Positions 35,500-42,366 of a stretch of 64,000 bases of DNA are shown one piece after another; positions within the stretch are counted from its first letter, which is position 1; every line of letters starts with the position of its first letter. The position numbers were made by a program, and so were the translations under genes. The stretch is from an uncultured Clostridia bacterium (lineage in GTDB: Bacteria; Bacillota; Clostridia; Oscillospirales; Acutalibacteraceae), in NCBI GenBank assembly GCA_946183365.1, contig CAMHAH010000008.1, positions 1 through 64,000 on the forward strand. Direction: 5' to 3'. A model generated the notes under the pieces. The model made no database searches. It was not told the DNA's origin and saw nothing but the letters and a program-made list of their open reading frames with translations.

Positions 35500-36180
35500 T
35501 TAAATATTTTTTGTGCCTATCTTGACAACAGCAGGTGCCATAGCGGCGCCCATATTGTTTTGATCGGTCACGGAAAGGTCGGTTATTCTGCCTATTCGGG
35601 CAGCGTTGATATACGGTGATCTCAGCCTGTCGGCTCGGACGTTGAGCTTTGATTTTGTATTCTCAACTACGCAGGCGCCTGCGCCCGTCACGGTCCACTG
35701 GGCTGTCGGCGGACGCTGAGAACCGTATTCGAGCGGGAACCTGTATTGCCGCTCCGCCGTACAATAATGCGAGGACGCGGCGCAAAGCGCTCGCTCAAAC
35801 GCTCCGCCTTCAACGGATATCGCCGACATTATCAGCCCCAGTCCCATAGTTGAGCACGCTCCGTAGATACCCGCGTACGGGATATTGAAGCCCCTCATAG
35901 CGAAGCTTGATGCGACGCACTGATTGAGCAGATCGCCGCAATATGCGATATCGATATCTTCAGCCTTTGTGTCTGCTTTCTCTATAGCCTTGTTGACAGC
36001 GATCACCATCAGCTCGCTCTCAGCCTTTTCAAAGGTATCCTTTCCGACGTAGCTGTCATATATTATGGTGTCAAAGCTCTCTCTTAACGGCCCTTCGGCT
36101 TCTTTCTTACCTGCGACCGAGGCATAAGAAGTTATCACGGGCTTAGCTTCAAAATATATATTGTCTTTTTCTCTGTACAT
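35500..36180 (-). pseudogene. spoVAD: spoVAD, 5' fragment (N-terminal two thirds), truncated by the element
   Basis: Encodes 226 residues: YGACSTMGLGL, AASSHYCTAERQYRFP and TVTGAGACVV are the signature stretches of SpoVAD, ending at NNMGAAMAPA. The next codons (35528 to 35500) come from the element and give a foreign tail V-V-K-I-G-T-K-N-I and a stop. The C-terminal third is at 5786-6177. A good start is seen (AAAGGAGA 7 nt before ATG). The frame is intact up to the junction. No spoVAC or spoVAE is adjacent, so this may be a solitary copy. As it stands, the product would lack the C-terminal part of the thiolase fold and is probably non-functional until rejoined. Confidence 0.95.
35510..35555 (-). 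other. Attachment site at the spoVAD 5' fragment
   Basis: Core CAGCAGGTG (plus strand, 35529-35537). Gene-side half 35535-35555 has outer CCATAT (35550-35555) and inner GCGG (35543-35546), the inverse of the half site at 6154-6174. Element-side half 35510-35534 has outer TTTGTGCC (35510-35517), the inverse of GGAACAAA at 6192-6199. The crossover dinucleotide is at 35534-35535. Confidence 0.88.
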
Positions 36181-36319
36181 TTGCAGTCTCCTTTTGATGA
36201 ATATATAAACGGATATCGTAAGTCGAAGTCATTATAGTATTCGCAGTTATTTTCAAATTATCTCAAATTATAATTAATATCTGACTTTGAAAGGATAAAC
36301 AGCACATATTTCGCAAAGC

Positions 36320-36351
36320 AAAAAACTCCCCCTTCAATGATGAAGGGGGAG
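36320..36351 (-). terminator. Terminator of the cohesin-like/dockerin gene
   Basis: An 11-bp perfect stem CTCCCCCTTCA/TGAAGGGGGAG (36326-36336 with 36341-36351) is followed on the minus strand by a T tract. Confidence 0.9.
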
Positions 36352-36361
36352 AGAATGATAA

Positions 36362-38734
36362 TCAGCCTACTAATTCGCCTACGGGATAAGGAACAGCAGC
36401 ACGAGTCGCGTAACGCTGGATAAATGTAGCGTCAAGGATAGCGATCTCGCCGTCGCCGTCGATATCACCGCGCATCATCATCTCGTTCGAGTAAGGAACC
36501 GAAAGACGGGTAGCGACACGCTGAACCAGAGTAGCGTCTAAAGCGTCAACCTCGCCATCGCCGTTAACGTCGCCGAGCTTATACTTCTCGCCAACGGGAG
36601 GTGTGGGAGGATCGAAGGAAGCAGCGCCGCCGATAGTCTTGCCGGAAACGACCTTGCCGTCGGTTACGATACGGGTAATAGCTGTATCGGCAGCCGCGAC
36701 TGTGACCAGAGAGTCTCTGATTTCACCCTTACCTGCCGCAGTGACCTGATAGTTAGTTACCAGAAGTACACAGCTGTCGTTGCTGAAATCAAATCCGCCT
36801 GCGCCTACATAAGGTGTGCCGCTGTTGTATCTGACTTCGCCGCCGACTACACGACCGATAGCGGCATCCTTAAGGATCGGGAACATCGCTTTCTTATTGG
36901 TTACAACGCCATCTGAGTCAACAGCGTCTGTCTCTTTAAGAACAGATGTAGTGAAGGTCTGCTTGCCGTTGATAGCGCTGAGCATACCGTTGGTCGCAGC
37001 CTTGCTCGCGTTGAATGTAGAATAAACTGTGAATTTATCGCCTACGTTGAATGTCTTCTTAACAGACTTGCCGTCGATACCGTAGATGGTGATCTCTGCG
37101 GTCTTCTCAGGCTCGGGAGTGGGGTTACCGGGATCTGTGAACGATGAGAAGAGCTTGAAGCTCTGGCCGCTCTGGGTCTTGCCCTTAACAACGATCTTTG
37201 TAACAGCGCCGTCGGAGGCTGTCAGGGTCTTGAGCTGGGTGTTGATGGTAGCCTTGCCTGTACCTGTAGCCTTGTAATGGGTGACAATCAGCTTTGACTT
37301 ATCGCTGTTGAAGGGGAAGCCGTGGTTGATCTCAGGCTTTGAAGCGGAGAAAGTAATAGTATCGCCCTGTACGGTGGCCATAGCCTTGTCGCCGAGGATG
37401 GGGAACATAGCCTCGACATCATCTACCTCTCCGTACTCGCTGTCATAGCTGTCGGTTACCTTGAGCTTGCTTGATGTGAAGGTCTGAGTACCCTCTACGT
37501 TTGCGATCTTTCCGTCAGCAACAGAGGATGTGTTCAGAACTGTATATACGGTAAACTCAGCGTCCTTATCGAACTCTTTGTCTACAGACTTGCCGTCGGG
37601 TCCGATGATGGTAACGGTCAGAGTTGTAGGAGCGGGACCTGAAGGATCGGTAAAGGAAGCGGGCATGGTGAGCTGAACGCCGTCCTTGATAACGCCGTTG
37701 AATACAAGTCTGTTAACGGTGCTCTCAGCAGTAGCAAGGATTACGAGGTCGTTTGTGATATCCGCGTATCCGTTAGCCTTGACAGTGTATCTTGTGGTGA
37801 TGAGCTGGCTGTTGTCAGCAGAGAAATCAAACGCCTTATTGATATAAGGAGTAGAAGCGGAGTAAGTGATGGTACCCTTTGAGGAAGCGTTAGCCATGCA
37901 CTTGTCGCCCATGATCGGGAATACTGTCTCTACGTCCTCGATAAAGCCTTCTTCATCGAGGGTCTCGGCAAGAGTGAGGACAGAAGAGGTATACTTCTGA
38001 TTAGCTGTGACGGAGCCGATCATACCGTTAGCCTCGTTGACCTTCAGAGTAGTATAAACGGTGAAGGTATCGCCGATATTGAAGTTCATGGTCTCGGTCG
38101 TACCGTCGAGGCTGTGAACTGTGACCTCAGCGTGATCGATAGATACGGGATCCGTGAAAGAAGAAGCGATGCTGAAGCTCTTGCCTGTCTGGGTCTTGCC
38201 CTCGTATACGATACGGGTAAGATCATCGTCGGCGATCGCAAGGTTCTTGATAGCGTTCTTGATCTCAGCTGTGCCGGCTGCCGTTACCTTATAAGTGGTA
38301 ACCATCAGCTTTGAATCAGCGGAGTTGAATTTAAAAGCTTTGTCCTTATAAGGAGTAGAAGCATTGTAGGTGATCTTGCCTGCAGTAGCGGCATTAGCGA
38401 TAGTGTTATCGCGGGTAATGGGGAATACTGTGTTGAGATCAACAAATTCGCCGTATTCGCCTGCGACCTTATCCGTCAGAGCGAGAACAGACGAAGTATA
38501 TGTCTGGGAACCCTGAACAGAACCGATCATACCGGACGCAACAGAAGAGGATACGTCTAATGTGGTGTAAACGGTAAATTCTTCGCCTACATTATACTGC
38601 TCTGTAACGGCATTGCCGTTCAGATCATAGACCGTGACGGTAGCAGTCGCGGCGGCGCCGGTTGAAACTACACCGATAGCCGCCATCGCGACTACCATAG
38701 CAACAACCAAAAGCATACTGATAATCTTTTTCAT
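36362..38734 (-). CDS. Secreted protein with four cohesin-like repeats and a C-terminal dockerin
   Basis: Codes for 790 residues. A signal peptide (about 1-30, ends VVSTGAAA) is followed by four tandem repeats of about 175 residues starting near 32, 205, 375 and 560. Each has GD/GE-x-FTVYTT, SGMIGSVQG-like, a FPI motif, xITYSASTPY and a final strand near AAGTAEI. The layout of repeated strands and the LMVTTYKVTAAG step recall cohesin modules, but I could not confirm this. The C-terminus (about 737-790) is a type I dockerin with two Ca-binding repeats (GDVNGDGEVDALDATLVQR and GDIDGDGEIAILDATFIQR). It would be a cell-free or cell-wall scaffold or adaptor. Monocistronic with own promoter and terminator. 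A non-cohesin Ig-like adhesin is the alternative. Confidence 0.8.
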   Translation of the reverse strand: MKKIISMLLVVAMVVAMAAIGVVSTGAAATATVTVYDLNGNAVTEQYNVGEEFTVYTTLDVSSSVASGMIGSVQGSQTYTSSVLALTDKVAGEYGEFVDLNTVFPITRDNTIANAATAGKITYNASTPYKDKAFKFNSADSKLMVTTYKVTAAGTAEIKNAIKNLAIADDDLTRIVYEGKTQTGKSFSIASSFTDPVSIDHAEVTVHSLDGTTETMNFNIGDTFTVYTTLKVNEANGMIGSVTANQKYTSSVLTLAETLDEEGFIEDVETVFPIMGDKCMANASSKGTITYSASTPYINKAFDFSADNSQLITTRYTVKANGYADITNDLVILATAESTVNRLVFNGVIKDGVQLTMPASFTDPSGPAPTTLTVTIIGPDGKSVDKEFDKDAEFTVYTVLNTSSVADGKIANVEGTQTFTSSKLKVTDSYDSEYGEVDDVEAMFPILGDKAMATVQGDTITFSASKPEINHGFPFNSDKSKLIVTHYKATGTGKATINTQLKTLTASDGAVTKIVVKGKTQSGQSFKLFSSFTDPGNPTPEPEKTAEITIYGIDGKSVKKTFNVGDKFTVYSTFNASKAATNGMLSAINGKQTFTTSVLKETDAVDSDGVVTNKKAMFPILKDAAIGRVVGGEVRYNSGTPYVGAGGFDFSNDSCVLLVTNYQVTAAGKGEIRDSLVTVAAADTAITRIVTDGKVVSGKTIGGAASFDPPTPPVGEKYKLGDVNGDGEVDALDATLVQRVATRLSVPYSNEMMMRGDIDGDGEIAILDATFIQRYATRAAVPYPVGELVG

Positions 38735-38770
38735 GTTAATCCTCCTTGGGATATATTTTTAGACGATATA

Positions 38771-38799
38771 ATTTTAACATATTACAAAATAATATTCAA
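38771..38799 (-). promoter_or_regulatory. Promoter of the 36362-38734 gene
   Basis: TTGAAT (38799-38794), 17 bp, TAAAAT (38776-38771) on the minus strand, 37 bp upstream of the ATG. Similar in sequence to the promoters of the next two dockerin genes. Confidence 0.75.
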
Positions 38800-38929
38800 C
38801 GATAATCTAAAGATTTAATCATAAAATTTTTTGTTCGTTTTATGTGTAATTTGTCATAATTTTGTATCTTTCTTACAAACATACCGTCTTTATTTTGCCA
38901 CAGACGAGGGCAAAACAGGTAAAAATAAC

Positions 38930-38961
38930 TAAAAGCTCCCTCTGAGCAAATCAGAGGGAGC
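38930..38961 (-). terminator. Terminator of the 38978-42106 gene
   Basis: Stem GCTCCCTCTGA/TCAGAGGGAGC (38935-38945 with 38951-38961), followed on the minus strand by TTTTAG. Confidence 0.88.
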
Positions 38962-38977
38962 CAAAGTATATGATCTA

Positions 38978-41900
38978 TTACTTGATCTGTTCACCGATAG
39001 CGTAAACCGCGCTGAGTCCAACGAGATAACGCTGGATCAGTGTCGCGTCAACAGAGTTGAGTTCACCGTCGCCGTTGACGTCGCCGCGTAATACCATACC
39101 GGAATCGGGAGCGACCAGCTTGATAGCGGCACGCTGGATAAGTACGACGTCGATGATATCGACTTCGCCGCTGTTATCGAAATCACCGAGGATACCTTCT
39201 CTTACAACAGGGAGCTTGGGGATGACCAGAGAGGCCGCTGTGACCTCGGTCTTGCCCTCTGCGTCTGAGAAGAGCTTGTGACATACGGAGCACTCATAGT
39301 GAGCCTTGACGCCGGTAGCCTCTGTGGTAGCGGGAACCTCAGCAACGAAGCTGATGGTATGAGCCTTCTTAGCGATAGTGCCGTGTGTTCTGCTGAGCTC
39401 CTCACCGCATTCTGTACAGTATACAACATCGTCATAGCTGCCCCTTGTCGTGCAGGTAGACTTTACGATATTCTCACGAACAGCCTTGCCGGGTGTATGC
39501 TCGAGCTTAGTGATGGTCTTTGTTGTACGTGAGAGCTCCTCATGGCAGCCTGTGCAATAAACTACCTCGTCATAAGAGCCTGCCGCCTTGCAGGTAGCGG
39601 GCTTTACGTTCTCCTGAACAGCAGCGCCGGGTGTATGAGTATGAGCGAGCTTGGGGATGACCAGAGAAGCCGCTGTGACCTCGTTCTTGCCCGCCTTGTC
39701 CGAGAAGAGCTTGTGACATACAGAGCACTCATAGTGAGCCTTGACTCCGTCAGCCTTCTCTGTAGCGGGAACCTCAGCTACATATGAGATGGTATGAGCC
39801 TTCTTAGCGATAGTCTTGGTTGTTCTGCTGAGCTCTGCGCCGCAGGATGTGCAATATACGACCTCGTCGTATGAGCCTGCCGCTGTGCAGGTAGCAGCCT
39901 TTACGTTCTCACGTACGGCAGTAGCGGGAGTATGTGTATGAGCAAGCATGGGGATGATCAGCGAAGCCGCTGTGACCTCGTTCTTGCCTGCCTCATCCGA
40001 GAAGAGCTTTTTACATACAGAGCACTTATAGTGAGCCTTTGTACCTGTAGCGGTCTCGGTTGCGGGAACCTCAGCTACGTGTGAGAGTGTGTGAGCCTTC
40101 TTAGCGATGGTCTTGGTTGTTCTGCTGAGCTCCGTATTACATACTGTACAGTAAACTACAGCTTCATATGAGCCCGCGGCAGTACAGGTAGCTGCCTTAA
40201 CGTTCTCATTCACAGCCTTGCCGGGCTTATGGCCTTCAGCCTTGATGACCTTTGTCTCGCGGGAGAGCTCCTCGTTGCAGCCCGTGCAGTAAACAACCTC
40301 GTCGTATGAGCCGTCTACGGTGCAGGAAGCGGGCTTCTCGTTCTCACGAACAGGCTCGCCGGGTGTATGTGTATGAGCGGGTGTAACAGTACCGGGAAGT
40401 GTGGATACTGTCCAATCCCACGTGGTCTCGATCTCGTTATTTGTGAACGCGTCATAGACCTGCTGCTTAGTAAGACCTAAATCCTTACCGATATCATCGA
40501 TCATCTTCTGCTCGGTCTTGGTACCGGGCTCTACAACGTAATGATACGCGTTCGCGTACATGGTAGTTTCGGTCTTTTCGTTGATGACCGTAAGGAAGTC
40601 TACAAAAATATCTTCGGGGGTCTTGCCTGCCTCGGGACAGGTACCGACTACGTTACCGATAGAAGAAACCTGAAGAACGGGACCGTACTTAGATTCGTCC
40701 ATGCCCTTCCAGAACGCCGCAAGGGTCTTCTTTGAGCTGTCGACAGGGTTCTCGTACTGCTTGCCGGTACAATAAGCTACGTGACCGAGACAATCGACAG
40801 TGAAGAACAGATCAAATGTCTGGTTTGTCCAGTTATTACCTTCGGTACGTGCAAAGATGATCTTGTACTGCACGCCGGGATTAAGTGTATACTTTACCTT
40901 TGTGGGATCAAATGAGAATATACCGTCATAGCCCGATACCGCGGTACCAATAAGCTTTTTAGAGCCCCAATCAAGAGCATTGGTCAGATCGCCGCCGAAG
41001 ATATTGAACGCGATCTTGTTCTTGGCGCCCATCTCCCAACCTGTGGAATTTGCGTCAAAATACAGTAAGTTGGGGTCGGGAACGAACTTGGGGATAACGA
41101 GGTCAGCCGCTGTGACCTCCTGAGTGCACTCTTCGTCAAGGAAAAGCTTGTCGCAGCCTGTGCACTTGTAGTGAGCCTTAACGCCGTCAGCCTCAGTTGT
41201 AGCGGGTACTGCGGCTACAGTCTCGGGTGTATGAGTGTGGACGTCGCCGCCCTGATAACCTACGTGAACGCCGTTCTTGAAGTGGTCGGGGTTCTTGCAG
41301 ACATCCTGCATATCGTCGGACCAGTTGTCTGTGCCGTCGGGATAATCTGTGTCGCCTTTGCCCTCTTTGAATTCTCCGCCGTAGCAGCCGTTGCCGTAGT
41401 AAACATAGGGGTTAAGGCCGCAGGTCTGCTTATGAGAGAGCGGGTTGATATCGACATTGTTGGGGTCTACGATAAAGATACAGCCGTCAAAATAGTCGGG
41501 ATCGGGTGAGCCGTAGGGCAGAGTATCGAAATCGCCCTCATAAGCGCCCTCAACGTTGGTATCACCACTCTGAGCCGCCTCATAGTATATGGGCTGAGAC
41601 GAATCCATACCGCCGTCAACGCCGTTGTTCCAGATCATGATAACTACATCTTTGGGGAGATCTACATAGTAGATACCCTGTTCGTAATCTTCGATCTCAG
41701 CGCGGTAGCCGCACCATGTATCGGCAGCGCCGGGTCCGCCCCACCAGTAGGCGCCCGCGTAATGCTGACCGTCAACGATGTTGTAATCGCTGTACCAAGA
41801 AGGAGCCTTGTCGCCTGCATGAAGAACAAGCTCGTCATGGGTGCCGATGACCTCTCCCGTCTCGGGGTCTAACTCATCAACGCTGACATATACGTCCTTA

Positions 41901-42106
41901 TCTGCTGAAGAGCCGCGTTTGCCGTCGGGCATCTGGAAATAAATGCGCTGCTTCTCGAGCTCTTCTTCATTTTCTTCCTCATACGCTTTTACGACTTCGG
42001 CAGCAGAAGGAATGCCCTCATCCGATACGGAATAAGCGCTTACAGCTACAGTCATCATAGAAACGATCAGGAGGATAGCTAACAATAAACTGATTACTTT
42101 TTTCAT
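38978..42106 (-). CDS. Secreted dockerin protein with starch-binding-like modules and Cys-rich repeats
   Basis: Codes for 1042 residues. A signal peptide (1-24) is followed by a Trp/Tyr-rich module with QRIYFQMPDGKRG, GAYWWGG and VVIMIWNNGVDGG (about 55-260), then a second module (about 345-575, LYFDANSTGWEMG ... LAAFWKGMDESKYGPVLQVS) and a long block of repeats with two unit types: YCTxCxxELSRTTK (five) and HYxCSVCxKLFSD (four). These carry CxxC pairs and may be zinc-ribbon-like spacers. The C-terminal dockerin spans about 975-1042 (GDFDNSGEVDIIDVVLIQR, GDVNGDGELNSVDATLIQR). The first two modules are shared with the 42367-45960 protein and look like starch-binding CBM26-type units, not verified. 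Monocistronic. Probably a non-catalytic amylosome component. Confidence 0.82.
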   Translation of the reverse strand: MKKVISLLLAILLIVSMMTVAVSAYSVSDEGIPSAAEVVKAYEEENEEELEKQRIYFQMPDGKRGSSADKDVYVSVDELDPETGEVIGTHDELVLHAGDKAPSWYSDYNIVDGQHYAGAYWWGGPGAADTWCGYRAEIEDYEQGIYYVDLPKDVVIMIWNNGVDGGMDSSQPIYYEAAQSGDTNVEGAYEGDFDTLPYGSPDPDYFDGCIFIVDPNNVDINPLSHKQTCGLNPYVYYGNGCYGGEFKEGKGDTDYPDGTDNWSDDMQDVCKNPDHFKNGVHVGYQGGDVHTHTPETVAAVPATTEADGVKAHYKCTGCDKLFLDEECTQEVTAADLVIPKFVPDPNLLYFDANSTGWEMGAKNKIAFNIFGGDLTNALDWGSKKLIGTAVSGYDGIFSFDPTKVKYTLNPGVQYKIIFARTEGNNWTNQTFDLFFTVDCLGHVAYCTGKQYENPVDSSKKTLAAFWKGMDESKYGPVLQVSSIGNVVGTCPEAGKTPEDIFVDFLTVINEKTETTMYANAYHYVVEPGTKTEQKMIDDIGKDLGLTKQQVYDAFTNNEIETTWDWTVSTLPGTVTPAHTHTPGEPVRENEKPASCTVDGSYDEVVYCTGCNEELSRETKVIKAEGHKPGKAVNENVKAATCTAAGSYEAVVYCTVCNTELSRTTKTIAKKAHTLSHVAEVPATETATGTKAHYKCSVCKKLFSDEAGKNEVTAASLIIPMLAHTHTPATAVRENVKAATCTAAGSYDEVVYCTSCGAELSRTTKTIAKKAHTISYVAEVPATEKADGVKAHYECSVCHKLFSDKAGKNEVTAASLVIPKLAHTHTPGAAVQENVKPATCKAAGSYDEVVYCTGCHEELSRTTKTITKLEHTPGKAVRENIVKSTCTTRGSYDDVVYCTECGEELSRTHGTIAKKAHTISFVAEVPATTEATGVKAHYECSVCHKLFSDAEGKTEVTAASLVIPKLPVVREGILGDFDNSGEVDIIDVVLIQRAAIKLVAPDSGMVLRGDVNGDGELNSVDATLIQRYLVGLSAVYAIGEQIK
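39230..40370 (-). repeat. Cys-rich coding repeats in the dockerin protein
   Basis: Near-identical DNA blocks encode the alternating YCTxC and HYxCSVC units, with conserved ENVKAATC and AEVPAT segments. The high nucleotide identity suggests recent expansion or gene conversion. Confidence 0.8.
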
Positions 42107-42138
42107 CTTTAAGCCTCCTAATAGCTTTAGTTATTAAA

Positions 42139-42167
42139 ATTTTATCATATTTAGTCCGAACTTTCAA
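42139..42167 (-). promoter_or_regulatory. Promoter of the 38978-42106 gene
   Basis: TTGAAA (42167-42162), 17 bp, TAAAAT (42144-42139). AGGAGG follows just before the ATG. Confidence 0.78.
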
Positions 42168-42300
42168 TATTATTTTAGTAGAATATTAGGATTATTTTTT
42201 GTGATATGTGATAAGCTATTTCAAAGCGTTTTGTAAAAACGATAAAAATATCAGTCTATATTTAGACAACTCAACGAGAGAGCTGTTATTTATCATAACG

Positions 42301-42332
42301 CAAAAGCTCCCCCTTCAAGAAGAAGGGGGAGC
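42301..42332 (-). terminator. Terminator of the 42367-45960 gene
   Basis: Stem GCTCCCCCTTC/GAAGGGGGAGC (42306-42316 with 42322-42332), T tract downstream on the minus strand. Confidence 0.9.
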
Positions 42333-42366
42333 AAAGGCTATTCAGTTATACCGTTACGGTAAACTA

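Larger units (their letters stand above)
6175..35534. mobile_element. 29,360-bp integrative element inserted in spoVAD, with serine recombinase and polysaccharide cargo
   Basis: Its ends are defined by the two halves of spoVAD and by the 9-bp direct repeat at 6169-6177 and 35529-35537. It carries a large serine recombinase next to one end, a 68-codon gene beside it, an orphan antitoxin-like gene, and a polysaccharide biosynthesis and export cluster transcribed from the opposite end. No relaxase, conjugation, phage structural or replication genes are seen, so it is not a complete ICE or prophage. The nearest known logic is that of intervening elements in sporulation genes such as skin (sigK) and SP-beta (spsM). 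Whether it excises during development is not shown by sequence. Confidence 0.9.

Noticed and set aside
6175..35534. Invertible segment or phase switch by inversion
   Set aside because: The end repeats are direct, not inverted, so recombination would excise rather than invert the segment.
6175..35534. Prophage or conjugative element
   Set aside because: No capsid, tail, terminase, relaxase, coupling protein or mating-pair gene is visible.
5786..36180. The two spoVAD pieces as two independent paralogues
   Set aside because: Each covers only its own part of the protein without overlap, and they join in frame at a shared repeat. The 3' piece also has no start of its own.
36181..36260. A sigma-G (forespore) promoter for spoVAD
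   Set aside because: A GAATA is present on the minus strand, but no acceptable -10 follows at the right spacing. A TATAAT-like box there also lacks a -35. Not called.
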